Notes: generated by a model not told the origin, from the letters alone. Positions 47,370 through 58,473 are shown, numbered from the stretch's first letter. The stretch is DNA of 64,000 bases from an uncultured Christensenellaceae bacterium (GCA_910587685.1 CAJUMY010000001.1:124001-188000); one strand, 5' to 3'. Translations and numbers: made by a program.

Positions 47370-48449
47370 TTATTTCTTTCTGACTCCTTCGAATACCGCG
47401 ATCGTCTTGTCCGCCATAACGTCAAGCGTACAGTTCGAGCTCGCAAACCGATAAGCTCTTTCTACCATTTCATCGTACATATGCCGATCTTTGACAAAGT
47501 CGGCGATTTTATCCGACAGTCCTTGCCAATCGTCTATAGCAATTCCGCAACATACTTCGCGCATATCCGTATATCCGCCCGTATACGTCCTTATTAAAGG
47601 CACCTTTAGAAAAAAAGCTTCCACAGCGGTCAAAAGAAAACCTTCCCGCCTGCTCGGAGCTATACAAATATCGCTCATTGACAATATTTCGCGCGGAGTT
47701 ATCCAACCTGTGAATCTTACATTCCCTTTCAAATCCAAACTGTCGATAAGCTGCATTATTTCCGTATAATATGTATTATTTTCCGTCACGCCGGATAAGA
47801 CAACGACCACTTTATCAAGCGCCGAAATAGCCTTCAGCGTTACGTCTATTCCTTTTACCTTATCTATCCTTCCGTGCATGCACAATACGATTTTATCTTC
47901 GGGAACGCCGTATTTTTTCTTGAGCTCCGTTATCTCTTCGTCAGACAGTCTTGTCAAATTTTCACTGTCGACGCCGTTTAATATCTTGACTATTCTATTC
48001 GGGTTTATTTTCAGTTTATTTATAAGATGACTCTTTACTTCTTCCGATATTGCGATAACTTTTTTACCCTTATAAGTAACCAACCTATAAAAAAACGACG
48101 ACGGAACTCTCTCCGTATGCAATACCCACACGCACGGCATTTTATCGTACCAATATACCATATTGTATATTTTCATTAAGAATCCGCAACGTCTATGATT
48201 GATCTCGACCGCTTCTATACTTTTCTCTTTGAAAAACTTTCTTAAATACTTAATATTCTTAAGCAACGAACCAAAATCTACTTTACTAAAATTTCTTTTA
48301 TAAAAGACGTCGGAATTGTCTTCAAAAACATACTGATCTGCAATTATATAAGCGTTATGTCCTTTCCTTCTCATCGCTTTGCAAAGTGAATCGACATATA
48401 CCCCCACACCGCTCTTAACCACAAATTCAGCTAAAATAACAATATTCAT
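47370..48449 (-). CDS. Family 4 glycosyltransferase
   Basis: A 359-residue GT-B enzyme. The N-terminal domain starts MNIVILAEFVVKSGVGVYV; the C-terminal domain has VLCMHGRIDKVKGIDVTLKA and the sugar-nucleotide site APSRREGFLLTAVEAF near 262-277, where the EX7E-type Glu pair lies. It should transfer a sugar to a surface polysaccharide on the cytoplasmic face. It is the third gene of the tagD-licD-GT4-GIPC operon, 32 bp downstream of the LicD gene. Confidence 0.92.
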   Translation of the reverse strand: MNIVILAEFVVKSGVGVYVDSLCKAMRRKGHNAYIIADQYVFEDNSDVFYKRNFSKVDFGSLLKNIKYLRKFFKEKSIEAVEINHRRCGFLMKIYNMVYWYDKMPCVWVLHTERVPSSFFYRLVTYKGKKVIAISEEVKSHLINKLKINPNRIVKILNGVDSENLTRLSDEEITELKKKYGVPEDKIVLCMHGRIDKVKGIDVTLKAISALDKVVVVLSGVTENNTYYTEIMQLIDSLDLKGNVRFTGWITPREILSMSDICIAPSRREGFLLTAVEAFFLKVPLIRTYTGGYTDMREVCCGIAIDDWQGLSDKIADFVKDRHMYDEMVERAYRFASSNCTLDVMADKTIAVFEGVRKK

Positions 48450-48481
48450 ATCGCATCATACTTCCGCTTTCAACATTATAT

Positions 48482-49330
48482 TCACTTAATATACTCGCTG
48501 TAATCTTTCTCGGTATCCCAAACCATAGCGTGGGATTGATATATCGCCTTCGTCTTCTCATCGGGCATTTGCATATAGTTTTTGCCGTATCTTATCGTCA
48601 AATAATCTTCCACGTTCGCAGGTACCGCCAAACTGACCTTCTCAAAAGGAACCATTCTCGGTTTTCCAAAATCTATAGTCGGATAAAACGAATTGCAAAA
48701 TTTTGCTCTGCCGAAAACGTGCGCGTATTCTTCAGCGCTCTTCTTATTATATTTACGAACGCTGCGAAGCAGCAGTTTTTTCACGAACCCTCTAACGAAA
48801 ATATTCGCTATCGCGATCTCTATCTTCTTCTTCGCCGAACTCGTCTTGTAATACGTCTTGCCGACGCTTCTAGCCTTCAAAAGACCTGCCGAATAGTATT
48901 GAACTTTCTTTGCGAACTTTCCTTTAGGCGCATTATTCAAACACATTATATCGACAAATATGCCTTGATGTCCAAACGGGCAAACCGAATTAAGACACGT
49001 AGTGCCGTTCATACGAATTTTTGAGAAAAAATAAGGATTTTCGTCGGTATCTTCCCTTTGAAGATAAAATCTCTCTGTGTCAAGATATTTTTCGCAGCAG
49101 TCCAGAAATTTGAAATAATTAGCGTGATCCATAAAAATATCAAGATCGTCGTCCCATGGGATAAAGCCTTTGTGCCGCATGGCGCCGAGCGCCGAACCGC
49201 CCATTAAATAATATACTATATCATGTTCGCGGCAAAAACCGTCGATATAGACCATGATCTCTAAAATCTTATTTTGCAGTTGCAAGATACCGTACTCGTC
49301 GGTCAAATCTTCCCGCATATAATTACTCAT
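48482..49330 (-). CDS. LicD-family phosphotransferase
   Basis: A 282-residue LicD protein. The nucleotidyltransferase-like signature YLMGGSALGAMRHKG at 41-55 and the metal-binding PWDDDLDIFM at 58-67 (Asp60-62, Asp64) are intact. LicD enzymes transfer phosphocholine or a similar group from a CDP donor to surface glycans. Choline genes (licA, licC) are not in the window, while a TagD-like cytidylyltransferase gene overlaps it by 8 bp, so phosphoglycerol or another CDP-linked group is possible. Confidence 0.9.
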   Translation of the reverse strand: MSNYMREDLTDEYGILQLQNKILEIMVYIDGFCREHDIVYYLMGGSALGAMRHKGFIPWDDDLDIFMDHANYFKFLDCCEKYLDTERFYLQREDTDENPYFFSKIRMNGTTCLNSVCPFGHQGIFVDIMCLNNAPKGKFAKKVQYYSAGLLKARSVGKTYYKTSSAKKKIEIAIANIFVRGFVKKLLLRSVRKYNKKSAEEYAHVFGRAKFCNSFYPTIDFGKPRMVPFEKVSLAVPANVEDYLTIRYGKNYMQMPDEKTKAIYQSHAMVWDTEKDYSEYIK

Positions 49331-49739
49331 TAATCTTTTCCCTCAATATCGTCGAAGAAATGCCGTCTGTATGATCCAAATAAACGACAAAACAGCCTAA
49401 CTTCGAAAACTCCCTTTCGTATTCTTGCCACGCGGCGCTTCCTTTCCAATCCGAACCGACAAACACAGCGTCCACACCGTACTTTTCGACCATATTGCTC
49501 TTGTTCATATCTGATTGCAGAACGACCTTATCCACATACTTTATAGCGCTCACGATAGTTGCTCTGTCGTCTTGGCAAATTATAGGCTTTTTCCCCTTTC
49601 TGTCAATGCATAGAGCGTCAGTAGTGACCCCTACTATCAAATATTCGCACTGTTCCTTCGCTTTCTTCAGTATATTCAGATGCCCTACGTGAAACATATC
49701 GAATACGCCCGTAGTATAACCTATCTTATATTTTTTCAT
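49323..49739 (-). CDS. tagD: Glycerol-3-phosphate cytidylyltransferase-like protein (TagD type)
   Basis: A 138-residue nucleotidyltransferase. GVFDMFHVGHLN at 11-22 has the HxGH motif (His17, His20), followed by RKGKKPIICQDDR, VFVGSDWKGSAAW and ISSTILRE near the end. This matches TagD-type enzymes that make CDP-glycerol from CTP. An upstream in-frame ATG at 49817 would add 26 residues, but AGAGGT before the ATG at 49739 and the usual family length favour the shorter form. It heads the polysaccharide operon. Confidence 0.88.
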   Translation of the reverse strand: MKKYKIGYTTGVFDMFHVGHLNILKKAKEQCEYLIVGVTTDALCIDRKGKKPIICQDDRATIVSAIKYVDKVVLQSDMNKSNMVEKYGVDAVFVGSDWKGSAAWQEYEREFSKLGCFVVYLDHTDGISSTILREKINE

Positions 49740-50108
49740 ATGACCGACCTCTAGTAAACTTATTAAAAAATCGTCGCGCATGCCAAAAACATATCCAAAA
49801 AACGACGTTAACAACAATAGACTCGAAAGAATATATTCATAAGTTCCGCGTTCTATAATTCGGATATGCGCTTTACGGATATAATTACATATATCGGCAA
49901 TGCCTTGAAATTATATCCCAATGACGACTTTCTAATCTTATACATTTAGCGATACGAAAACCGAGCGTTGAAACGCGGCAATCGCTTTCTTTTGATCCAA
50001 AGTATTTTTGATAAGATTTTATCTATTTATCTATTCCTCGCCGCAACGTTACCAGCCGCAGGAATATTCGTCTGTCAAATAGAATAAAACTCTTTTGTCA
50101 TTTCCTAA
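49740..50108 (-). other. Long untranslated leader of the polysaccharide operon
   Basis: If the promoter at 50109-50137 drives tagD, the transcript begins at about 50102 and carries a leader of about 360 bases. I see no gene in it. Small hairpin-prone segments occur (for example around GCGGCAATCGC near 49975), but no known riboswitch class is recognised. Confidence 0.4.
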
Positions 50109-50137
50109 ATTATACCATATATTATATTAAGTAGCAA
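50109..50137 (-). promoter_or_regulatory. Sigma-A promoter, probably of the polysaccharide operon
   Basis: TTGCTA, a 17-bp spacer and a perfect TATAAT on the minus strand. Confidence 0.7.
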
Positions 50138-50203
50138 GAGTTTTCACGCTTTTTATGTTTGCTCGCTTTTATTACGTTCATTTTACCTCTATTACCGTCA
50201 TTA

Positions 50204-50242
50204 CAAAAATAAGCCTTCCTAAAAACAAACGGAAGGCTTATT
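50204..50242 (-). terminator. Terminator of the dnaK operon
   Basis: A 12-bp perfect stem (50208-50219 with 50231-50242, core AAGCCTTCC) is followed by T residues on the minus strand. Confidence 0.85.
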
Positions 50243-50280
50243 AAATCTTTAATAGTTTCTAGCGTAAAACTGAAGCGAAT

Positions 50281-51432
50281 TCACTCTTTTACATACTTAT
50301 CGCAAAAACGCTTCTTCTGCTGATACTGGTTATCAGTAAGAGAATTCTCAAACTCCTCGAGCATATCGGCTTGCTTTTTCGAAAGATTAGTAGGTGTCTC
50401 CACCACTACCGTGAGATAGAGGTCGCCGTACTGTTCTTTTCTTAACATCTTCATTCCGTAACCCTTGATCCTAAACTTCGTTCCCGTCTGAGTTCCCGCG
50501 GGAATTGCGTATTTGATAGAGCCTTTCATAGTCGGAACAACCAGCTTTCTGCCCATAGCGGCATCGACGAACGATATCGGCATAGTCATATATAGATCGT
50601 TGCCCTCGCGACGGAATACGTCGTGCTTTGCGACGCTGATCACTATAACGACGTCGCCGTTCGCGCCTCCGTTACGTCCCGAGTTACCCTCGCCTCTATA
50701 CGTCATGGTTTGACCGTCGTTGATACCCGCAGGTATATTGATAGTGAGCTTTTTCTCCTGCTTTACCGTACCGCTACCCTTACAATGTTTACATTTATCG
50801 GTAACGATTTTTCCCTTTCCGCCGCATTCCGGACATACCGACTCGACTACGCTCTGTCCGAAAATAGTACGCTGAACCTGCTTGACGTAACCGCTGCCGT
50901 TACACTTCGGACACACCTTTATAGAACTCGCGTCTTTAGCTCCCGTACCGTTACATACGGGACAACTCTCCACTCTCGTAAACGATATAGGCTTCTCGAC
51001 CCCTCTATATGCCTCTTCAAAAGTGAGATTAACGCGTATTCCTATATCGTCGCCGTCCACTCTCGCCGACGCTTGAGACCGTCTGCGTCCTCCGAATCCT
51101 CCGCCGAAAAGATCGCTTATTATATCTTCAAAACCGCCGAATCCTCCGCCCGACGACCAAGAATATCCGCCACCGCCGGCTCCGCCGCCCATAGGACCGT
51201 TCTCGTCGCCGTACGCGTCGTACGCGGCTCTCTTGTCCTTATCGCTGAGAACGTCATAGGCGTGATTGATTTCCTTGAACTTTTCCTCGGCAGCCTTTCT
51301 CTCCGCCTCGGGGGCGGTAGAGAATCTGTCGGGGTGATATTTCTTAGCCAAATCTCTATAGGCTTTCTTCAGCTCCTCGTCGCTCGCATTCTTGCCTACT
51401 CCGAGAAGTCCGTAGTAATCTTTTTGTGCCAT
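50281..51432 (-). CDS. dnaJ: Chaperone protein DnaJ (type I)
   Basis: A 383-residue Hsp40. The J domain has the HPD motif (YHPDRF near 33), followed by a Gly-rich region (about 77-112), then four CxxCxGxG zinc knuckles: [24 protein letters not shown] and CKHCKGSG. The C-terminal substrate-binding domains are complete. It stimulates DnaK ATPase and delivers clients. It is the fourth gene of hrcA-grpE-dnaK-dnaJ, 22 bp after dnaK. Confidence 0.97.
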   Translation of the reverse strand: MAQKDYYGLLGVGKNASDEELKKAYRDLAKKYHPDRFSTAPEAERKAAEEKFKEINHAYDVLSDKDKRAAYDAYGDENGPMGGGAGGGGYSWSSGGGFGGFEDIISDLFGGGFGGRRRSQASARVDGDDIGIRVNLTFEEAYRGVEKPISFTRVESCPVCNGTGAKDASSIKVCPKCNGSGYVKQVQRTIFGQSVVESVCPECGGKGKIVTDKCKHCKGSGTVKQEKKLTINIPAGINDGQTMTYRGEGNSGRNGGANGDVVIVISVAKHDVFRREGNDLYMTMPISFVDAAMGRKLVVPTMKGSIKYAIPAGTQTGTKFRIKGYGMKMLRKEQYGDLYLTVVVETPTNLSKKQADMLEEFENSLTDNQYQQKKRFCDKYVKE

Positions 51433-51454
51433 ACGTTAATACCTTAGTTACTCT

Positions 51455-53284
<1,830 letters not shown>

Positions 53285-53306
53285 TTATTCTTTTTGATTT
53301 GTCTTT

Positions 53307-53861
53307 TTATTCTGCTACGACGACCTGCGCGTATCTCAACACTTTGTCGCCTATCTTATAACCCTTTTGGGCTTGATTAACTACCTTACCGCTCTTCTCG
53401 CTGTCCTCGACTCGCATTATCGCGTTGTGATAAGTGGGATCGAAATCCTTGTCAAGAGCGTCTATCTCCTCGACCCCGTATCTCTTGAGCATATCGAACA
53501 TCTGCTTTTTTATCATCTCGACGCCCTCTCTGTCGGAGTCCTTCTCTATGCACTTTATAGCCCTATCCATATTATCTATAATATTGAATAAGTCCGTTAA
53601 TACCATATTTCTTCCGTCCGAAAACTTCTCTTCCGAAATATTTCTGTTGCGTTTCTTGTAATTATCGAATTCCGCGTACAGATACAGATATTTCTTATTA
53701 GCCTCGTCAAGCGATGCGTTGCACTTTTCGAACATATCTTTGTAGTCGAGTTCGGGAACGTCTTTCTCCTCCGCCGTATCCGCCGAGCTTTCCGCGCTCT
53801 CCGCCTTCATCTCATTATCCAAAGTCTCTTCAGCCTTGTCCTTTTTGCTCTTTGATGCCAT
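53307..53861 (-). CDS. grpE: Nucleotide exchange factor GrpE
   Basis: A 184-residue protein. The first 50 residues are acidic and disordered, residues about 50-100 a long helix (KYLYLYAEFDNYKKRNRN), followed by the beta domain with GVEEIDALDKDFDPTYHNAI and VVNQAQKGYKIGDKVLRYAQVVV. It releases ADP from DnaK. It starts 9 bp after hrcA and is followed by dnaK after 43 bp. Confidence 0.97.
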   Translation of the reverse strand: MASKSKKDKAEETLDNEMKAESAESSADTAEEKDVPELDYKDMFEKCNASLDEANKKYLYLYAEFDNYKKRNRNISEEKFSDGRNMVLTDLFNIIDNMDRAIKCIEKDSDREGVEMIKKQMFDMLKRYGVEEIDALDKDFDPTYHNAIMRVEDSEKSGKVVNQAQKGYKIGDKVLRYAQVVVAE

Positions 53862-53870
53862 CTCTCTCTC

Positions 53871-54923
53871 CTATTGCTTTTTGTCTTTATTCTTGCTTTC
53901 TATAAGCTTATCTTCGCTGAGCGTCTTGAGCGTCGAAGATATCTGCCCAAGCACTTTTATCACCTTTTTGTAATCCATTCTCTCGGGACCTATGACTCCC
54001 GCGTGCCCGATCTCTTTGCCGTTGATGGAATACTTCGCCGTAACGAGAGCCATATGCGTAAGTCCGTCGCCCTCTTCTTTGCCTATCTTTACCGAAAACT
54101 CTATGTCGTTGTTCTCTTCTATAAGCTCGTGCAATTTGTCCTTCGCGTCTATGACCGACATAAAGTTCTTGACGTTATCGACGTCTTCGTACTCCTTATA
54201 ATCGAATATCTTGTTGGTTCCTTCGAGATACACCTGTTTCCCCGACTTTTCCCTATAGCGTTTAAGAACGTCTATGATCCCTTCGAAAAGTCTTCTGTAA
54301 TCGGAAATGCGTTCGTCGACCATATCGTCGTTATCGCGTATCTCGCCGAGCGTTCTGCCGTTAAATATCTCGTTGAGTATCTTAGTCGCCTGATTGAGAT
54401 AGTCTTCGGTCATATCTCCGTCGATCTCTATCAACTGGTCTCTTATGATGCCGGCGTCAGTGACTATGATCACGAGCGCGCTGCCGTCGCCTAAATCGAC
54501 GAGTTTCAATCTATTGATGACCGTTGTCAGCGGATTGAGAACAACTACCGAAGTATAATTCGTAACGTCGCTGATGACCTTAGCGGTATTTCTCACTATT
54601 TCCTCGACTCCCGAAAGATGCGTGTCGAATCGCTCTTTCAATTCGTCAAGATCTCCCGCCTCATTATCAAGAGTCAAAAGATTGTCTACGTAATACCTGT
54701 ACGCAAGCGACGATGGTATCCTCCCCGCCGATATATGCGGCTGCATCAGATAGCCCATATCCTCAAGGAGAGCGAGTTCGTTCCTTATGGTAGCCGACGA
54801 AATATCGGGAAAATACTTATCTCTTATCGTACTGCTACTCACAGGTTCGCCTTCGCTGATATAACTGTCGACGACCGATTCGAGTATCTTCTTTCTCCTA
54901 TCCGAAAATTCCTTATTCTTCAT
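53871..54923 (-). CDS. hrcA: Heat-inducible transcription repressor HrcA
   Basis: A 350-residue CIRCE-binding repressor. The N-terminal winged helix is DRRKKILESVVDSYISEGEP, followed by SSATIRNELALLEDMGYLMQPHISAGRIPS, the family's strongest signature. The rest is the GAF-like dimer domain with GVIGPERMDYKKVI near the end. It represses its own operon (CIRCE 54946-54972) and groESL (CIRCE 11536-11562). GroEL normally stabilises HrcA, which links the two operons by feedback. Confidence 0.97.
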   Translation of the reverse strand: MKNKEFSDRRKKILESVVDSYISEGEPVSSSTIRDKYFPDISSATIRNELALLEDMGYLMQPHISAGRIPSSLAYRYYVDNLLTLDNEAGDLDELKERFDTHLSGVEEIVRNTAKVISDVTNYTSVVVLNPLTTVINRLKLVDLGDGSALVIIVTDAGIIRDQLIEIDGDMTEDYLNQATKILNEIFNGRTLGEIRDNDDMVDERISDYRRLFEGIIDVLKRYREKSGKQVYLEGTNKIFDYKEYEDVDNVKNFMSVIDAKDKLHELIEENNDIEFSVKIGKEEGDGLTHMALVTAKYSINGKEIGHAGVIGPERMDYKKVIKVLGQISSTLKTLSEDKLIESKNKDKKQ

Positions 54924-54945
54924 ATCTCACCTGACAAAACAACCT

Positions 54946-54972
54946 TTAGCACTCAATCCACTCGATTGCTAA
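54946..54972 (-). promoter_or_regulatory. CIRCE operator of the hrcA operon
   Basis: On the plus strand it reads TTAGCACTC-N9-GATTGCTAA. One arm matches the consensus exactly and the other has one change. It overlaps the predicted transcript start, 23 bp before the hrcA ATG. Confidence 0.93.
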
Positions 54973-54977
54973 ATCTT

Positions 54978-55005
54978 ATTATACTCATATTATTCCGCTT
55001 GTCAA
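54978..55005 (-). promoter_or_regulatory. Sigma-A promoter of hrcA-grpE-dnaK-dnaJ
   Basis: Perfect TTGACA, 16-bp spacer and perfect TATAAT on the minus strand, placing the start inside the CIRCE element. Confidence 0.9.
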
Positions 55006-55214
55006 GAGGTTTAATCAAAATAAATGTAAAATCTTAGCAAACTCTTAGCGAGAGTGCTATTTTTTGTTTGAACGACTGTATTTGGTTCCGGAAACGCTTG
55101 TTTTATAGATATAAGGCGTAACCTTTGCTATGCCCGTTTATTCATATGATATATCAAGGAGAGCCGACAAAACGCCGCGCAAGTAATTGTGTCGTAAGTA
55201 ATTTTTTAATTATA

Positions 55215-55244
55215 TTTACAAGGAAAAAGCAAAAATGTTATACT
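55215..55244 (+). promoter_or_regulatory. Sigma-A promoter of the XRE-SdpI gene
   Basis: TTTACA, an 18-bp spacer and TATACT; the start lies about 67 bp before the ATG. The rest of 55006-55317 holds no gene. Confidence 0.65.
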
Positions 55245-55317
55245 ATCGTTAGGATATATCAATAAATTACCGATACTCTATCAATGATAACTATCAAAAC
55301 GTTCTAAGGAGATGAAT

Positions 55318-55980
55318 ATGGAATTTTCCGAAAAGTTAAAGACGCTTAGAATCGAAGCTGACCTAACGCAAAGCGAATTGGCAAACAAGTTGTTTTTGAC
55401 GCGTCAAGCTATTTCAAACTACGAACAGGGGCGGTGCTATCCTTCTATCGACACGCTAGTTGAAATGTGCAAACTTTTCAATACGGATCTCGACGCCCTA
55501 CTCTCCTGCGGAGTAAAAAAACGATATATGCTCAAAGTCGTTATAGCGTCAAGTCTGTTATTCGTCTCCATGCTCCTAAGCGTCGCTTGCGTCTATGTCG
55601 CGGCGCTGAAAAATCTTTCGCTAGCCTTTTATACCGTAACGGGAATAGCTATCCATATAATACCGTTCATGTGTTTTTTGACCTATCTCATTTTTCAGTA
55701 TGACCCGCCAAAAAGAGCAAACAAATTTTTCGGATACAGAACAAAATTATCCATGTCCAATAAATTGACGTGGGATTACGCGCAAACGTATTTCAGCGCT
55801 ATATACGCGAATATTTCCATGATACTTTTAGGTTTGAACGTAATATTTACCATCATATCGACCTTTATCGGTTTTACGGCTTGTCTTATAGTCTTTTGTA
55901 TAATTACGTGCGTTCAAGCAGTCTGCTTGCTCGTTCCCGTTATCTTCACGGAACGAAAGTTAAAGACGTTTTCAAAATAA
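55318..55980 (+). CDS. XRE helix-turn-helix regulator fused to an SdpI-like membrane domain
   Basis: A 220-residue protein. Residues 1-65 form a Cro/C1-type domain (SEKLKTLRIEADLTQSELAN, TRQAISNYEQGRCYPSIDTL). Residues about 72-212 have four hydrophobic segments and, between the second and third, PPKRANKFFGYRTKLSMSNK, the signature of the SdpI immunity-protein family. An ATG at 55312 directly abuts the AAGGAG site, so the ATG at 55318 is chosen. SdpI gives immunity to the SdpC toxin in B. subtilis and inactivates its repressor SdpR; here regulator and sensor-like domain are one chain. No toxin gene is seen near. Confidence 0.85.
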   Translation: MEFSEKLKTLRIEADLTQSELANKLFLTRQAISNYEQGRCYPSIDTLVEMCKLFNTDLDALLSCGVKKRYMLKVVIASSLLFVSMLLSVACVYVAALKNLSLAFYTVTGIAIHIIPFMCFLTYLIFQYDPPKRANKFFGYRTKLSMSNKLTWDYAQTYFSAIYANISMILLGLNVIFTIISTFIGFTACLIVFCIITCVQAVCLLVPVIFTERKLKTFSK

Positions 55981-55992
55981 AAAACAAAAAGA

Positions 55993-56030
55993 AAGACGCG
56001 TTCATATACTTAACGCGTCTTATTGATTTT
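55993..56030 (+). terminator. Terminator of the XRE-SdpI gene
   Basis: A 10-bp perfect stem (AAGACGCGTT with its complement), followed by a moderate T-rich tail. Confidence 0.7.
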
Positions 56031-56168
56031 GACATATCGGCAGTAATTCGCTTGGTTTTTGATCGCCCAAGTATGAACGGCAGTTATGCTATCCTAAAGT
56101 ATGAAGATACGAGTTCGTAGCCGAACCCTAAACGGCGTGCGGACTGACGGCGATCTAAAATTGACTAG

Positions 56169-57020
56169 TTATGCAGGAATATATATTACCTGATAGGTTT
56201 GTTTTGAATATGAAACGGCGTCAATGCCCGCTCTCAATTTGTCTTGCTGCTTTCGAATCTCTTCGGCGTTGTTTGCCCCTAATCCAATGTGTTTATTGCC
56301 AGATAGATCGGTGAGCGTAATTTTCGCATTTGGTGCTAATTGATGATCGAAAACAATTCTGGGAGCGCTGAATCTACAGGTTATCCCATCTCCGAAATCC
56401 AATTCAATGACGAAATTTCTGATCTCTTTGATCTGTAACGTCGACTTATTGGTGATCGTGCACGATAGCCTATACTCTCCCGTATATTTCATTGTAAAAT
56501 CAAAATCCAATTCTTTATTATATTCAATATTTGATGAGTTTCCGATGTTTTTATATTGTTTTTTTCCTGATTTACAAAGGATAGCGCAATAGGAATACAC
56601 ACCCTTGATATTACTTTCAATATCAGCGATTTTAGTAATTCGCTCCAATTTAGCGCCGGCTTTAGCGCTCCCTACAACAACGTCTTCTTTATATTCGTTG
56701 AGCAACCCTTTGCCGTAATAGATGATCGTATACGTAAAGTCTACAAAGTCATACTTCGGGATCAATAACGTCTTGACGTTTACCCCGTCAGAATCATCGT
56801 ACGTGTACGTAAAATCGCGTGAAGAAACGTTTACGGTAAACGCTTCTTCTTTTTCTATCCTCTTATTCTTCTCATCATAAAACGTATAAAGTATTAAACT
56901 AACTATAATGACAATAAGCAAGCCGACAGGGACTAACAATCTCATTATTTTAGTTCGCTTTGTCTTTTGTGAAGGAGAGTTATCATTATTTTCAACAGAC
57001 TGTTCATTATATTTGTCCAT
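56169..57020 (-). CDS. Membrane-anchored extracellular protein, unknown
   Basis: A 283-residue protein: a cytoplasmic, polar N-terminus (1-25), one transmembrane helix (about 26-46, LLVPVGLLIVIIVSLILYTF) and an extracellular beta-rich domain with two Cys (YCAILC near 145) and repeated tyrosine-rich strands (FTYTYDDSDG, FTYTIIYYGKG). No lipobox, repeat or catalytic motif is seen. I do not recognise the family. It is convergent with the XRE-SdpI gene. Composition (low GC, Asn-rich) is like the surface lipoproteins. Confidence 0.65.
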   Translation of the reverse strand: MDKYNEQSVENNDNSPSQKTKRTKIMRLLVPVGLLIVIIVSLILYTFYDEKNKRIEKEEAFTVNVSSRDFTYTYDDSDGVNVKTLLIPKYDFVDFTYTIIYYGKGLLNEYKEDVVVGSAKAGAKLERITKIADIESNIKGVYSYCAILCKSGKKQYKNIGNSSNIEYNKELDFDFTMKYTGEYRLSCTITNKSTLQIKEIRNFVIELDFGDGITCRFSAPRIVFDHQLAPNAKITLTDLSGNKHIGLGANNAEEIRKQQDKLRAGIDAVSYSKQTYQVIYIPA

Positions 57021-57252
57021 AAAAAAGTCTCCTAAGTATATTAAATATATTATAAATCATTATTAAATACAAGTCAACCGTATATTGGAACGGCATAAAG
57101 ACCTATATTACCGAAAGATGCCGGAGTGTTCGTTTGTTTGTACAAACAAAAGCGTTGTTTTGCCGTTTACTTTTGAAAAACTGTGCTACAACAGCCACCA
57201 CGAAAGGCAAAATCACGGAGACTCCCGAACTGCAAAAAGTAGTCGCTCGACA

Positions 57253-57291
57253 CAAAAAAATGACCGATAAGATAGTTAGTCTTATCAGCCA
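57253..57291 (-). terminator. Terminator of the YdeI/OmpD-like gene
   Basis: A 12-bp stem with wobble pairs (GATAAGA/TCTTATC core) and seven T on the minus strand. The short frame at 57085-57270 on the plus strand has no start signal and is probably not a gene. Confidence 0.75.
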
Positions 57292-57315
57292 TTCTACGCT
57301 AATTTGAAATTTATC

Positions 57316-57876
57316 TTACATCGGTTTTAGATTTTTATTAAGCCGTTCTACCATCCACGCAATTCTCTTTTCGCGCCCCGTGTCCGTTTTGGCATCTAAA
57401 TATGCTTTTACATACGTTTTCTTTACCGATAATGACATTGCCGAAAAATTTGTATAAGCAGGCTCATAGGCTTTCAAAATTTCGGCAAGCGCGGCAATTT
57501 GTTCTTCCGTAACCGCCGCAGGTTTCGGGGCATACCATTGTCCGTTTTGTTTTGCTTCCTCGATTTTCTTTCTGCCGAAGTCAGTCATAAGTCCCCGTTC
57601 TTCGAGAACTTTTACCAAAGTCTTGTTTTTCTCCGACCACTTGCAGTTCGCTCGGCGCATAGAAAAATACTTTTTATAGGTATTGTTATCAATGCTTTGC
57701 ATTTGTCCGTCAATCCAACCAAAGCAAAGGGCTTCTTCCAATGCTTCGTCTGCTTTAATCGTTTTCGGATTGCCGTGCTTACCAAACAAAAGCCAAACGC
57801 CATCGGTAGAAAGACAATTTTCAGTTAGCCAATTTCGGAATTCCGCTCTTTCCGAAAATACCAATATATCGTTCAT
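57316..57876 (-). CDS. YdeI/OmpD-associated family protein
   Basis: A 186-residue protein of the YdeI/OmpD-associated (bacteriocin-protection-like) family: FRNWLTENCLSTDGVWLLFGK, ALEEALCFGWIDGQ and YFSMRRANCKWSEKNK are the typical core, and KRIAWMVERLN the usual C-terminus. A TTG start at 57891 is possible, but GGAG lies six bases before the ATG at 57876, which is preferred. Function is unknown; some relatives confer resistance to peptides. It has an unusual base composition relative to neighbours (more TTTGCC-type codons), perhaps from transfer. Confidence 0.85.
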   Translation of the reverse strand: MNDILVFSERAEFRNWLTENCLSTDGVWLLFGKHGNPKTIKADEALEEALCFGWIDGQMQSIDNNTYKKYFSMRRANCKWSEKNKTLVKVLEERGLMTDFGRKKIEEAKQNGQWYAPKPAAVTEEQIAALAEILKAYEPAYTNFSAMSLSVKKTYVKAYLDAKTDTGREKRIAWMVERLNKNLKPM

Positions 57877-58149
57877 TTTTCTCTCCGCCAAATTACTGTT
57901 TATCGTACAATCATTATAGCAAAAACAAAATATTTAATCAAGCAAACAGTAAGGCACTCCGAGATGTTTTCCGAAGTGCCTTTTGTTTTATTTAGTAAAA
58001 TTGCCTTGTTCATCACGCTTTTGCGTTTGCCACGCCGTAGGTATAGGCGATTTAGGCGAAATATCCGTAATGGGTATTCGCACGCCGAAACACTCATATA
58101 AAAGAAAAAGTACGAACTCCATTTGACGGGGGTTCGTACAGTTCCCTAA

Positions 58150-58240
58150 TGGCGGAGACGGAGGGATTTGAACCCTCGTGCCGGTTACCCGACAACTTGA
58201 TTTCGAGTCAAGCTCGTTATGACCACTTCGATACGTCTCC
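58150..58240 (-). tRNA. tRNA-Ser (anticodon CGA)
   Basis: On the minus strand acceptor GGAGACG pairs with CGTCTCC, with discriminator G and encoded CCA. The anticodon stem CTTGA/TCAAG carries CTCGAAA with anticodon CGA, reading TCG. The long variable arm and T-arm GAGGG-TTCAAAT-CCCTC are typical for tRNA-Ser. Confidence 0.97.
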
Positions 58241-58473
58241 ATGTTATATAAACGCTGATATTCACTAAAAGCGAACGCTATTAATTTACCACACCGAAAA
58301 ATACTTGTCAACTAAAATATAACAAATTACGGTTAAATCGCACGTATTTCAAATTTATTTTGATCAAACGCAAAACTTTTATGAAATCGAATCAAAAAAT
58401 AAAATTAATATTTTGACATCAAAATGCCGTTCGTCCAATACTCTCGATCCCATATTAAGGCGAAACTTCCCAA

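Noticed and set aside
57085..57270. 61-codon plus-strand frame before the YdeI-like gene terminator
   Set aside because: It has no ribosome site or recognisable similarity. It could be a remnant, but nothing supports that.
57988..58311. 107-codon frame across tRNA-Ser
   Set aside because: It includes the tRNA on the same strand, so it is not a gene.
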